NCBI GenBank assembly: GCA_903869675.1
Contig: CAIQAB010000022.1
Coordinates: forward strand, 124,001-188,000
Length of the DNA: 64,000 bases
Source of the DNA: an uncultured Verrucomicrobiota bacterium
Lineage (GTDB): Bacteria; Verrucomicrobiota; Verrucomicrobiia; Opitutales; Opitutaceae
Reading direction: 5' to 3'
The notes under the pieces are model-generated. The model was not told where the DNA came from and did not search any database. It saw nothing but the letters and a program-made list of their open reading frames with translations. The position numbers were made by a program, and so were the translations under genes. Of this stretch, positions 35,701-43,966 are shown in pieces. How positions within the stretch are numbered: position 1 is the first letter of the stretch; each line of letters begins with the position of its first letter.

Positions 35701-36781
35701 ACCTTACACGCTTGCTTGGTCCGATGAGTTCGACGGCAATGCCCTGAACACCGCGAACTGGACCGCCGAGCTGGGCCGCGGCCCGAACAACGACGGCTGG
35801 GGCAACGGTGAGGCCCAGACCTACACCGAAAGCGCCGACAACCTGCGCGTTTCCGGCGGCAGCCTCGTCATCGAGGCCCGCAAGACTGGATCCGACTGGA
35901 CCTCCGCCCGCATCAAGACCCAGGCAAAGCGCAGCTTCAAATACGGCAAGATCGAGTTCCGCGCCAAGCTGCCCACCGGCGTCGGCCCCTGGCCCGCCGC
36001 CTGGATGATGGGAGAAAATATCTCCACCGCGGGGTGGCCCGCCTGCGGCGAAATTGATGTGATGGAGTGGCGCGGCACCGGCTCCGACGCCAACTCCGTC
36101 GGCCACGCCACCCATTCGCCCAGTCGCTTCGGAGGCAACCCCATCGAGGCCCGCATCCCGGTATCGAACCTCGCCACCCAGTTCCACACCTTCGCCGTGC
36201 TCTGGGAGCCGAACCGCGTCACCTTCAGCGTGGACGGACTCACCACCGCCACCTGGACCACGGCCGACACCGGCAGCCCCTTTGAGAAGGACTTCTTCCT
36301 CCTCCTCAACCTCGCCGTGGGCGGCGCCTACAACGGCGGCCAGATCGACTCCGCACTCACTTCCGCACTCTACGAAGTGGATTACGTCCGCGTCTATCAG
36401 GGGCCCGCCTTGAACGCCTACCAGACCTACCTCCAATCGGTCGGGCTAGCCACCAGCGTCGCCTTCGATGCCGATGGCAACGGCGACGGCGTAGCCGAGG
36501 GCACGATGTATTCATTCGGCGCCTCGTCCCCCCGGCTGGGCAGCTCCACCCCGACCCTGACCAGCTCAGGCAACACCCTGTCCTACACCTTCGATCTGCG
36601 CGACGACTCCGCATTGACCCTGACCCCTCAAGTCAGCACCGACCTCGCCACTTGGTCCACGGCCACGAACTACACCCTGACGAACGGCACCGGAGCCGCG
36701 TCCGGCTTTGTCCGTAAAATCCTCGCCGTCACCTCCGTATCGGCACCCCGGATCTTTCTCCGGCTACGCGTAACCCGCTAA
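32783..36781 (+). CDS. Large multi-module glycoside hydrolase, GH16 family
   Basis: A secreted protein of 1332 aa with a signal peptide (LGATLAAFATLAAAPASA). Modules in order: a beta-sandwich of unclear type (about 31-280), a CBM4/9-like module (about 288-440, ending VFIDDIVL), an Ig-like module with DLTVTGVSLSGTGF (about 450-560), another beta-sandwich (about 565-750), a second CBM-like module ending VYLDDVSV (about 770-965), the GH16 catalytic domain (about 975-1210), and a C-terminal domain that includes a DADGNGDG loop. Catalytic motif EIDVME gives nucleophile Glu1090, Asp1092 and acid/base Glu1095. It probably cleaves beta-1,3- or mixed-linkage glucans (laminarin type), but the exact substrate is inferred. 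Confidence 0.93.
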   Translation: MHPALLRPSLRLGATLAAFATLAAAPASAATSTLLDLNFNTTGSGFAAWGSTALTGSPGNGVATLYPTLPASAGFANALFATAPTSGYLALAPNASAVTSTTYYGGWAANVTLATINSPYTAGGLGQSDLSKVSYTARIRARGMPANGAVVILELRGSGDNPNIPTAGYKRIRFEPVFLTGNDWTTVGGTLDTAGLTAAKGSSYAFPASAAQYTALVEVSGFNQFGAAGYVAYNTPTGTSNGGRKNPGFGFTSGIRVELDDVKLVVTDPATTGYVAATTPAQLLRNGNFNTGDANWTFFEGAYASTDGWSEDGSIFALIPGWSGTPYAGFMQNSVGVNSANGDFFTATFRAKFETNYKADRTLVAFMDGGGVNTFLEVNLADEIAPRLGQWATYQATFRASAANIAAMNGTMSLKIQPIGRTIGATYSSVFIDDIVLTQATAASVGPQIKFKVAGASRADGDTATLLSPGIGKTTPYAVKIENNGGQDLTVTGVSLSGTGFALSSVTTPFTLAPGASQSLTVTANPSALGTLTGALTVTSNDKDAADQSYVVNLSATAVTISDTFNTASSAAELGWFTYASSANLGTHSSLTSAAGALVLNVDSSTDDYPWTYIASKPFASPGSIDLSSSSLLVALKAQGAYSGLTSNKVQIRLESLNAAGGVTGKIELGAAVDETTTGAAPGAPAYFQSDGKTDRVAVSLPEGGSFSTVGGNLASTGVNTTFDADAPQFRLVIQMTDFDFDLDAGNLVTVDSIALNLATKTFSVSNGGFESNTTDPGIAAAPTSWLQFPADGVNKNVITNGTGLYNAALQTLDPTATFTAYAGTKALKVYGQNYYVGGVWQGPSQTGTVYQSFIPGDTTSLATGTQIHARAAAKVYGVDPLSGGSTFKFGFKFLDASNSEISRAVTTLTADTDTPDQWVALVANGTVPAGTARVDLVSEFIQNASTDGGSVYLDDVSVGLGYVTSSITVGTTPYTLAWSDEFDGNALNTANWTAELGRGPNNDGWGNGEAQTYTESADNLRVSGGSLVIEARKTGSDWTSARIKTQAKRSFKYGKIEFRAKLPTGVGPWPAAWMMGENISTAGWPACGEIDVMEWRGTGSDANSVGHATHSPSRFGGNPIEARIPVSNLATQFHTFAVLWEPNRVTFSVDGLTTATWTTADTGSPFEKDFFLLLNLAVGGAYNGGQIDSALTSALYEVDYVRVYQGPALNAYQTYLQSVGLATSVAFDADGNGDGVAEGTMYSFGASSPRLGSSTPTLTSSGNTLSYTFDLRDDSALTLTPQVSTDLATWSTATNYTLTNGTGAASGFVRKILAVTSVSAPRIFLRLRVTR

Positions 36782-36813
36782 AATCCGGTCACCCGAGCAA
36801 CTATTCACCCAAC

Positions 36814-36846
36814 GGCCCTCCGGGTTAACCCGGAGGGCCTTTTTTT
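36814..36846 (+). terminator. Intrinsic terminator after the GH16 gene
   Basis: A perfect palindrome of 26 bases (36814-36839, left half GGCCCTCCGGGTT) is followed by seven Ts. It ends the pseudopilin/GH16 transcript 32 bases after the stop codon. Confidence 0.88.
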
Positions 36847-36893
36847 ATCTCCATCGTCCGGCGTCGCAGTTGCCTTCCCTCCGCCGCCTCGGC

Positions 36894-37538
36894 ATGAATG
36901 CTCCGAACGCCATGCCCGCCCCCGCCGAACGGAAACCCTGGCCCATGCGCTGGATCGTCGCCGCGATCCTGCTCTTTATCGTGCCCTACACCTACGTGAA
37001 CCTGAAGTTCCGTAAACCCGGCAAGGCCTTCGAGCCCTACGCGGACATGAAGGCTCAGGCCAACGTCACCCGCCTCCTCGACGCCGGCTACCGCCGCGTG
37101 GAGGTCCCCGCCGAGCGCCCCTTTCCCCCCCTCACCCCGGCTGAAATCACGCGCGGCCCGGCCGCCAGCCCCGCCGGCGCCCCGGGTGGCCTGCCCTCCG
37201 CCCTCGCCCACACCCTCGTCGAGTCGCCCCGCCTGCCCGCCGCCTATCGCGACCTCGTCGCGCCGGCCGAGAGCAACGCGCTCCTACCGGCCAAACTGCA
37301 ATTCACCGCCCGCCTCGCCAGCGACCGCGAACAACTCGCCGGCGCCGACCTTTACCTGCGGGAAACCCAGCTCGTGATCGTGCCACGGTTCGAACCGATT
37401 CCCGAGGGCCTGCAGGCTCGTTCCGCCGAGAGCACCGTCCTGCTGACCCTCCCCGCCGGCCTGCTTACCCCCGGCCGCCACTCCCTGACTCTCGTTGGCG
37501 CCCGCGAATCCCTTCATTGGGACGTGCTCGTGCGTTGA
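36894..37538 (+). CDS. Membrane-anchored hypothetical protein
   Basis: A protein of 214 aa starting at ATG 36894. There is one N-terminal helix (WIVAAILLFIVPYTYVNL), then an extracytoplasmic part without cysteines or recognisable motifs; the end (LLTLPAGLLTPGRHSLTLVGARESLHWDVLVR) looks like a beta-rich domain. I do not recognise a family. It lies directly before argA, 13 bases apart, and after the GH16 terminator, so it may be the first gene of an argA transcription unit. Nothing about argA suggests a functional link. Confidence 0.7.
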   Translation: MNAPNAMPAPAERKPWPMRWIVAAILLFIVPYTYVNLKFRKPGKAFEPYADMKAQANVTRLLDAGYRRVEVPAERPFPPLTPAEITRGPAASPAGAPGGLPSALAHTLVESPRLPAAYRDLVAPAESNALLPAKLQFTARLASDREQLAGADLYLRETQLVIVPRFEPIPEGLQARSAESTVLLTLPAGLLTPGRHSLTLVGARESLHWDVLVR

Positions 37539-37551
37539 CGCGCGCCGCCCC

Positions 37552-38916
37552 ATGCCCGAAAAGCACATCGTCTCCATGAGCGCCCCCGCCCCCGGCTCCG
37601 CCGCACCGTCCTCCGCCCTCCCGGGCACGCCGATGATCAAGCCCACCGACCTGCGCGGCATCCTGCGCTACGTGCCGCGCTTCCAGGGCCAGAGTTTCGT
37701 CCTGGCCCTCGACGGCGCCATCGTCGCCGACGAGAATTTCGGCAATCTCGCAGTCGATATCGCCGTGCTCCGCTCGCTGGGTATCAAGGTCGTGCTCGTC
37801 CACGGCATCGGTCACCAGCTCGCCGAACTCTCCGTCCAGCGTAAAATCCCCATCACCAACGTCGACGGCACCGGTGTGACCGATGCCGCCACCCTCGATC
37901 TCGCCCTCCGCGCCTCCGCCCGCGTCTCCCATCTCATCCTCGAGGGCCTGACTCAGAACAATCTGAAGTGCGCGATCACCAACGCCGTGCGCTCCCTGCC
38001 CGTCGGCATCCTCAAAGGCGTCGACCTGCAGCACACCGGCCGCGTGGACCGCATCGACAAGGATTTCCTAAAGCACCTGATCGACGCCGATATCGTCCCC
38101 ATCATCCAACCCATCGGCTACGGCCCCGAGGGGCATTCCTATCGCATCAATTCCGATCTGCTCGCGGCCGAGCTCGGGGAGGCCCTCGGTGCGTCCAAGG
38201 TCATCTACCTCGGCCCCCTCGCCGGCCTAGAGATCGACGGCGTGGTAAAACGCGAAATGCCGATCGAGCGCCTCCGCGCCGTGCTGAAGGAAACGCCCGC
38301 CCTCGTGTCGCCCGCATCGCTCAGCAAGGCCCAGAATGCGGTCCGCGCCCTCGAGACCGGCGTATCCCGGGTCCACCTAGTCGACGGCCGTATTTTCGAT
38401 GGCCTGATCAACGAAATCTTCTCCAACGAGGGCGTCGGCACCCTGATATACGCCAATGACTACCAGCAAATCCGCCAGGCCCGCCGCGCCGACGTGCGTA
38501 TGATCTATAACCTCACCCGTGCCGCCGTCCGCCGCGAGGAGCTACTGCACCGCACGCAGGCCACGATCGAGAAATTCATCGAGCAGTTCTACGTCTTCGA
38601 GATCGATGAAAACATCATCGCATGCGTCACCCTCGCCTTCTACGCAGACAAGCCCCAACTCGCCGAGGTCGGCTCGCTCTACGTCCTTCCCTTCTACCAA
38701 AACCGGGGCATCGGCCGTAAGCTGATCGAATATGCCTGCCTGCGGGCAAAGGAGAAGGGCGCGACCCGCCTGCTCGCCCTTTCCACGCAAAGCTACAGCT
38801 TTTTCACGTCGGTCATGAACTTCGAGGAAACCGGCCCCGATATCCTGCCCGAGGCCCGCCTCAAGACCTACGCCGAAAGCGGCCGCAACCCGAAGGTCCT
38901 GATCAAGGACCTGTAG
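37552..38916 (+). CDS. argA: N-acetylglutamate synthase ArgA (amino-acid kinase plus GNAT)
   Basis: A protein of 454 aa that acetylates glutamate in the first step of arginine synthesis. The N-terminal amino-acid-kinase-like domain (about 35-310) contains GKxx-free but typical blocks such as VVLVHGIGHQLAEL and TDAATLDLALR, and no catalytic kinase site is needed in this family. The C-terminal GNAT domain (about 320-454) has EVGSLYVLPFYQNRGIGRKLIEYA, the acetyl-CoA loop. ATG 37552 is used; a second in-frame ATG at 37576 is possible. The kinase domain also serves arginine feedback in relatives. Confidence 0.93.
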   Translation: MPEKHIVSMSAPAPGSAAPSSALPGTPMIKPTDLRGILRYVPRFQGQSFVLALDGAIVADENFGNLAVDIAVLRSLGIKVVLVHGIGHQLAELSVQRKIPITNVDGTGVTDAATLDLALRASARVSHLILEGLTQNNLKCAITNAVRSLPVGILKGVDLQHTGRVDRIDKDFLKHLIDADIVPIIQPIGYGPEGHSYRINSDLLAAELGEALGASKVIYLGPLAGLEIDGVVKREMPIERLRAVLKETPALVSPASLSKAQNAVRALETGVSRVHLVDGRIFDGLINEIFSNEGVGTLIYANDYQQIRQARRADVRMIYNLTRAAVRREELLHRTQATIEKFIEQFYVFEIDENIIACVTLAFYADKPQLAEVGSLYVLPFYQNRGIGRKLIEYACLRAKEKGATRLLALSTQSYSFFTSVMNFEETGPDILPEARLKTYAESGRNPKVLIKDL

Positions 38917-38933
38917 GCCGTCCGAGGTTTCGC

Positions 38934-39383
38934 TCAGGCCAGTTTGGCCTGCACCAGTTTGCTGACCGCGCCAAAGTCGATCAGCCCAGCCTCGGGGCGC
39001 TGCTTGAGAGCCGCGATTACCTTGCCCATCTCCTTTTTCGTGGTCGCACCGGTCGCGGCGATGGCCTCGACCACCAGAGCGTCCAGCTTGGCGGCATCCA
39101 GCCCGGCCGGGAGGTATTTTTCCAGCACCGCGATCTCGGCGCGGTTCGCATCCACCAGATCGGCCCGGCCGCCCTTGGCGAATTCCATGATGGCGTCTTG
39201 AAGGTTTTTCACCGCCTTGCGCAGGGTTGCAAGCGCCAGAGCCTCGTCGATCGGCTTGGCCAGATCCATCGAGGCGCGCTGGATGGCGGCGTCAGCCGTG
39301 CGCAGGATAGTGGCGCGCGGGGTGTCCTTGGCTTTCATCGCGACGATGATGTCGGCGCGCAGGGTCTCGTAGATCGTGGGCAT
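38934..39383 (-). CDS. GatB/YqeY domain protein
   Basis: A protein of 149 aa of the YqeY family, the helical domain shared with the tail of GatB. The sequence has IYETLRADIIVAMKAKDTPRATILR, a glycine/aspartate-containing KGGRADLVDANRAE turn, EIAVLEKYLPAGL and TTKKEMGKVIAALKQ. Family members are linked to tRNA-dependent amidation or tRNA binding, but their exact role is not settled. Convergent with argA, separated by 17 bases. Start ATG 39383 fits the family N-terminus. Confidence 0.92.
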   Translation of the reverse strand: MPTIYETLRADIIVAMKAKDTPRATILRTADAAIQRASMDLAKPIDEALALATLRKAVKNLQDAIMEFAKGGRADLVDANRAEIAVLEKYLPAGLDAAKLDALVVEAIAATGATTKKEMGKVIAALKQRPEAGLIDFGAVSKLVQAKLA

Positions 39384-39457
39384 GATTTGCAAAACTTGCC
39401 AAGGTCCTGCGCGCTCCGCGACGAAAATCCCCCTCACCCACGGCTATCACGCCAGCC

Positions 39458-40246
39458 TCAGGTCGGGTTTGCTACCGGCAAGCGCTCCCGCCAGCGCCAG
39501 AGCAGCGGCGCGAGCCGGAGGGCATCCCAGTAGCGACGCCAAAACTTGCGCGGGTTCGAGGCCAGTCGGAACAACCAGCCGAGGAAAAACCGGTCCGCCC
39601 ATACCGGGATGGCCACCTGCCCGCCGGTGAGGAAGGCAATTGCCGCACCCAGGCAGAGTATGCCCGGCCGCGAGGTGAGCCGCGAGCGCAGGCCCAGCCC
39701 GAGCCGCTCCTGCACCCCTCCACCGATGGCGAGCATAACCACTCGGGGCGCCCGCGCCTCGATTTTCCGCACGAGTTCCTCGTCGTGAATCGGTCCCAAC
39801 ACATAATGCGGGGCGATATACACATCCGCCTCGGTGACCGCGAAACCCTGCGCCCGCAGCCAAACACGGTTGCGTTGATCCTCATCCTCCGAGGGCATGA
39901 CCCAAAATACCGCACCGGGCTGTTTCAGCTCTTCGCGGGCCAACACGGCGCGGATGAGCTTGAGCCCGGAGTGGCGCGGCAGGCTCTCGCCGGTGAAAAG
40001 ACGCCAGAGCAACACCATCCAGCCCGAATCCGTAATCGCCAGATCGGCGGTGGTGAGGGCCTCGCGGTAGGCCGGCGAATGAACCAGATCGACGGCCAAC
40101 CCCGGACCGGACGGCGCGACTACCAGACCACCAGCCAAGGCCCGGTCCGTCGCCACCTGAATGGAGCCGATAAAAAATGAAACCCCCAGAATAGTCCGAC
40201 GGTCAGGCGCAGTCGCAACGGGGGAAAGGGGCCGGACTGAATTCAT
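39458..40246 (-). CDS. WecG/TagA/CpsF-family glycosyltransferase
   Basis: A protein of 262 aa with the WecG/TagA/CpsF fold: ILGVSFFIGSIQVATDRAL near the start, ITDSGWMVLLWRLF (the conserved D-x-GW region), RHSGLKLI and IGGGVQERL. These enzymes add ManNAc-type or similar sugars to lipid-linked intermediates in teichoic acid or exopolysaccharide synthesis. The C-terminal basic, tryptophan-rich stretch (FWRRYWDALRLAPLLWRWRERL) is typical and may bind the membrane. ATG 40246 is chosen. It lies 117 bases after the three related membrane genes on the same strand, so a polysaccharide context is possible but not shown. Confidence 0.9.
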   Translation of the reverse strand: MNSVRPLSPVATAPDRRTILGVSFFIGSIQVATDRALAGGLVVAPSGPGLAVDLVHSPAYREALTTADLAITDSGWMVLLWRLFTGESLPRHSGLKLIRAVLAREELKQPGAVFWVMPSEDEDQRNRVWLRAQGFAVTEADVYIAPHYVLGPIHDEELVRKIEARAPRVVMLAIGGGVQERLGLGLRSRLTSRPGILCLGAAIAFLTGGQVAIPVWADRFFLGWLFRLASNPRKFWRRYWDALRLAPLLWRWRERLPVANPT

Positions 40247-40362
40247 GAAGCAATAAAACGCGGGCCCCCAGCCGCCGGCATCCGGTTCATCGCTTGAATC
40301 AGGAGGCTTGGTTGGCAGCGGGACAGGTAGTGTGCGCGCATAAAACACCCAACGCCCCAAGC

Positions 40363-41001
40363 CTAGCCACGAAAAGCAAGGACCAGTTTTTCCGAGCGCA
40401 AGGTCGCCCGCACGAAAGGCACAAGGCAGATCGCGGGCAGCAGCAGCCACTCAATCCCTAGACCGACTAAATAATACCCTATAACCAGCAGCACCGCAGC
40501 CATGGCAAATAGCATAACCCAAATCGATTGCATCGCCATCAGCACGAGCGCACCCACCCCGAGCGCGCTAAGCCCGAGCACCCAGCCGAAGCCGCCTCCT
40601 ACTGGATAATAATAACCGGCGAGCACCCCCATCGCGAATAGGACCGGAACAATGCACTCATTTTGTTTTCCTCGTCCAAAAGTCTGCCACAGCACCATCA
40701 ACAGGGGCACAATCAGGAGCGGATAATAGCAAAGCTTCGCAGTAATTGGTTCCATACCATTCAGCCATTTCCACTCCCCGGTCATCAGGCACCAACCGGC
40801 CGCGCCTCCACGCACGGGATCCAGCCACAGCGACTTTGATTTCCACCAGCGTCGGCGCCGACGGTTGTCGGCGGGATTGATCATAACCAGACGCGTCCGC
40901 AGCTGCGTGCCATTGACGAACAACATACGTCCGTCCCACAGCCACCGGGAAGGAATGCCAGCGGCGACAAGAGCGATTGCAAGGTATAGCCAAGGCGACA
41001 T
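40363..41001 (-). CDS. Membrane protein of unknown function, paralogue A of a tandem trio
   Basis: A protein of 212 aa with about seven hydrophobic segments. After one helix there is a basic, tryptophan-containing block, RRRRRWWKSKSLWLDPVRGG, and later IVPVLFAMGVLAGYYYP. The gene next door (41095-41712) has RRIRWWRLPLLWIDPLRG and IAPVLFLGGMLVALLP in matching positions, so the two are paralogues, and the gene at 41782-42402 is a more distant one. I do not know the family. No cofactor site or signal peptide is seen. ATG 41001 is used. Confidence 0.75.
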   Translation of the reverse strand: MSPWLYLAIALVAAGIPSRWLWDGRMLFVNGTQLRTRLVMINPADNRRRRRWWKSKSLWLDPVRGGAAGWCLMTGEWKWLNGMEPITAKLCYYPLLIVPLLMVLWQTFGRGKQNECIVPVLFAMGVLAGYYYPVGGGFGWVLGLSALGVGALVLMAMQSIWVMLFAMAAVLLVIGYYLVGLGIEWLLLPAICLVPFVRATLRSEKLVLAFRG

Positions 41002-41094
41002 GGGCGAAGTCAGTGGGGGCAAATAAAGAGATTGAGGATAGAGGTAACTTGGCCCGGGCGGAACATACAATCTCGTTTCCCCGACCGAAGCTCC

Positions 41095-41712
41095 TCAGTA
41101 GCGGACTGGCGCGACAAACCGGGTGTCACGCACCCAGTTCAGCAAGATAGGCGCAACCAGCAGCAGCAATGCCGTGGCGAGAGTAAAGAAGCTGCTCATG
41201 TAGATGTAACCGGCCCCGATCACCGCCAGCGCCGCAAACAGAAACCCCGCGATGAAGCCATTCATCGCGATCGCCGTGGCGACCCCCAGCACGAAGGCCG
41301 GAGCCCACACCGTCCAAGGCAACAATGCCACAAGCATACCGCCCAAAAATAGCACCGGCGCGATCGACTCGCGCTCCTTGCTACGATGCCCCGTCTGCAC
41401 CTTCAACACGCTCAGCAACATCAACGCCGTCAGACCAATCTCCGCATAAACCAGCCCCGGGCTCGCCTTCGGAACCGGACGCAGACCATCCAGCAAAAAC
41501 CACGCAACCATGTAGCCCCGCAAAGGATCAATCCATAGCAACGGCAGCCGCCACCAACGAATACGGCGCGACTTTAAAGTGTCATCCCGACGCAAAACCC
41601 GGCTCCACAAATCCTCAAAAGAGAGGTATCGGCAATCCGGCTGGAGCAAAAGCCGCGGCGGCACCAGCCCCAGCATCGACCCGAGGATAAGCATATACCA
41701 GATGGGAATCAT
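41095..41712 (-). CDS. Membrane protein of unknown function, paralogue B of a tandem trio
   Basis: A protein of 205 aa with six or seven predicted helices. It shares with its neighbour A the sequence of features W-W, LW-[IL]-DP-[LV]-RG and APVLF-x-GG, with the same spacing. The block RRIRWWRLPLLWIDPLRG (about residues 48-66) stands at the membrane edge, basic side in. No named family is recognised. The gap to A is 93 bases, and to the third gene 69 bases, all on the minus strand. Confidence 0.75.
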   Translation of the reverse strand: MIPIWYMLILGSMLGLVPPRLLLQPDCRYLSFEDLWSRVLRRDDTLKSRRIRWWRLPLLWIDPLRGYMVAWFLLDGLRPVPKASPGLVYAEIGLTALMLLSVLKVQTGHRSKERESIAPVLFLGGMLVALLPWTVWAPAFVLGVATAIAMNGFIAGFLFAALAVIGAGYIYMSSFFTLATALLLLVAPILLNWVRDTRFVAPVRY

Positions 41713-41781
41713 CTCAAAAAAACGTAAAACCTACCTCAGCCAAACAGTCTGTCTATAGCAAGTATGCTGTAATAACACCCA

Positions 41782-42402
41782 TTACCGGGCTACATCATCC
41801 TTAACACTACCATGAAGGGCTTTCAATTTTCGCGCCGAGCCGAGATGCCGTCCCGCCATGACCGCGAGTAAGACCGGAACATTCACCGCCACCCCCAAGA
41901 AAAGTGTGCGTCGCCAGTCCTGCTGCTCGACCGCCAGTCCTATGGCCGCCATGCCTATACCCGCCGCAAGAATACACGCCGACCAGGCACGCACGGCGAG
42001 GGCTGAGCCGATCGCCAATGGCAGCATCAGCGCCAGCACCAAGGGGTGAACCAAAACCCCGCACAAGCCGGCTAAAAAAGCCATCGGCGCGTGTAAATGA
42101 TCCTCATCGGTCCAGCTGCCCGCCTGCACCGCCAAAGCCAGCCCCAACACCACCGCCAGCCAGACATGCGACATCCAATCCGCTGGCGCCTCAGGTATTG
42201 GAGGGATAAACTCCACCCCCCGCACAAGAGCCCACGCCCCCAAGGCGGAACGGGCTAGATCCACCAGCGTGATGACCAAATTCCGCCCGCGAGGCCAGAC
42301 CCTCTGGTCAAAACCGGCGAGCTTGGAGCCCTTCTCGCGCCAAACCCACAAGGGGAAAAAAAGCAGAATCGCGGCGAGTGAAAGAAAAGCGAGTGGCGGC
42401 AT
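41782..42402 (-). CDS. Membrane protein of unknown function, paralogue C of a tandem trio
   Basis: A protein of 206 aa with several membrane helices and a C-terminal basic tail. It aligns with A and B only loosely: the central PRGRNLVITLVDLARSALGAWAL stands where they have the WW-LW-DP-RG block, and QAGSWTDEDHLHAPMAFLAGLCGVL where they have the APVLF block. The common membrane layout and the tandem position support homology, but the identity is low. The upstream neighbour on the same strand is mqo/rhaB after 89 bases. ATG 42402; a TTG just before it is not preferred. Confidence 0.68.
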   Translation of the reverse strand: MPPLAFLSLAAILLFFPLWVWREKGSKLAGFDQRVWPRGRNLVITLVDLARSALGAWALVRGVEFIPPIPEAPADWMSHVWLAVVLGLALAVQAGSWTDEDHLHAPMAFLAGLCGVLVHPLVLALMLPLAIGSALAVRAWSACILAAGIGMAAIGLAVEQQDWRRTLFLGVAVNVPVLLAVMAGRHLGSARKLKALHGSVKDDVAR

Positions 42403-42491
42403 CAAAGACGCTAGAGACTCACCGCGAGTCCCAGAAAGCGAGAGGTAAGCGGTTTCTTAAGCTATGCGCAAACACCCAGGGGCGCCACGCC

Positions 42492-43949
42492 TCAACCGCG
42501 AGGCAGATAAACGGTCTGCTCAAGTCTCCGGCCAAGCAGACCGCGAAAAGCGGCTAGATCCGCTACCGCCCCCAAGGCGATGAGCTGCCGGGCGAGGTTG
42601 CCCACCGCCGTGCCCTCAAGCGCAAAGGACACCACCGGCACCCCAGCCGCATCCGCCGTAGCCTGGCATAGTAAGCGGTTCCGCGAGCCGCCCCCGACAA
42701 TAAGAATACGCTGGAATTTCCGGCCCGCCATGGCCTCGAAACGACGCATCGCCTCGGCGTGGCCACGTCCCAACGAATCACAGATCAGTCGCGTGTAGCC
42801 GGCAAGGTTACTTGGCCGCGCCAGACCGTGCTGCGCAAGATGCCCGTCCATGGCTGCCTTCATCGAGGGCGGACTGGTGAAAACCGGGTCGGCGACATCC
42901 AGTAGCCCGGCAGGCGCAGGCAATTTTTCCGCGGCCGCAATCAGGGAGGCCCACGCCTCGGGTGTCTCCGGCCTGGAGGCAAAGTCCTTCATGACGCCCT
43001 CGAGCAGCCAGAGCCCGATTACGTTGGTAAGCGGACGGTAGGCACCGTCGCCGGTGCGTTCATTGGCCACCCGGGCGGCCAGGGCCTTCGCTCCCAGCAG
43101 GGGCTTCGGACTCTCGAAGCCGACCAGGGACCAAGTGCCGGAGCTCAGGAAAAGATCCCCGCCACCGGGCGCGGCCGGCATGGCATCGTAGGCGCAGGCG
43201 GTGTCGTGGCCGGGCACGGCAATCACCCGCGTCGCAGCCAGCGCGGCACCGCCCAGAGTTTCGGGATTTTTAACCCCCCCCAAATCAGTCCCCGGCGCGA
43301 CCGGTCGGCCAAACCACTTCGCCGGCACACCAAAAAACGCGAGCGCCTCCGCCGACCACGCCTGACCCCGCACGGAGAGGAGCTGGGAGGTGCTGGCGAT
43401 GGTCAGCTCATTGGCGGCACGGCCACCGAGGAGGTGATTGAAATAGTCAGGCAGGAAGAGACAGCGATCGACCGCCTCCACCAGCCAGGGCTGGGATGCC
43501 ACCGCCTCGGCAAGCTGCAGCGACGTGTTGTAGAAGACGTTCGGGATGCCGGTCGCGGCGTAAATGCGGGCAAGGTCAGCCCGGTTGCGCGCCAGCTTCT
43601 TCAACCCCGGTTGGGTGCGGGCATCACGGTAGGCATGGGCGGGAAACACCAACCGTCCGGCACGATCAAGCAACACATGGTCCACCCCCCAACAATCCAC
43701 TCCCACCGAGGCGAGCGTCGCGCCCTTCGGCAAGGCCGCCGCCGCCGCCCGCAGGCCCGTCTGGATCTGCGCCCAGAGACCGGGCACATCCCAGTAGTCA
43801 TGGGTGCCAAGGCTGCGGAACGCATTCGGGAAGCGGTGCACCTCGCGCAGTTCGAGGCGGCGGTTTTTCCAGATGCCGAGAATCACGCGACCGCTGGTCG
43901 CACCAAGATCAACGGCAGCGAGATAAAGGGAACGGGTAGGAGCGGGCAT
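42492..43949 (-). CDS. rhaB: Rhamnulokinase-type sugar kinase (FGGY family)
   Basis: A protein of 485 aa of the FGGY carbohydrate kinase family. The N-terminus LYLAAVDLGATSGRVIL is the first phosphate loop, SVGVDCWGVDHVLLD the catalytic region with Asp, and LFLSSGTWSLVGFE the second phosphate-binding block that is characteristic of rhamnulokinase. GTAVGNLARQLIALGA is the late family motif. It phosphorylates L-rhamnulose to rhamnulose-1-phosphate, which an aldolase then splits. No rhaA, rhaD or rha regulator is seen, so substrate identity rests on the family resemblance. It begins 18 bases after the mqo stop. Confidence 0.88.
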   Translation of the reverse strand: MPAPTRSLYLAAVDLGATSGRVILGIWKNRRLELREVHRFPNAFRSLGTHDYWDVPGLWAQIQTGLRAAAAALPKGATLASVGVDCWGVDHVLLDRAGRLVFPAHAYRDARTQPGLKKLARNRADLARIYAATGIPNVFYNTSLQLAEAVASQPWLVEAVDRCLFLPDYFNHLLGGRAANELTIASTSQLLSVRGQAWSAEALAFFGVPAKWFGRPVAPGTDLGGVKNPETLGGAALAATRVIAVPGHDTACAYDAMPAAPGGGDLFLSSGTWSLVGFESPKPLLGAKALAARVANERTGDGAYRPLTNVIGLWLLEGVMKDFASRPETPEAWASLIAAAEKLPAPAGLLDVADPVFTSPPSMKAAMDGHLAQHGLARPSNLAGYTRLICDSLGRGHAEAMRRFEAMAGRKFQRILIVGGGSRNRLLCQATADAAGVPVVSFALEGTAVGNLARQLIALGAVADLAAFRGLLGRRLEQTVYLPRG

Positions 43950-43966
43950 GGGGCGGCGGAAGACAG

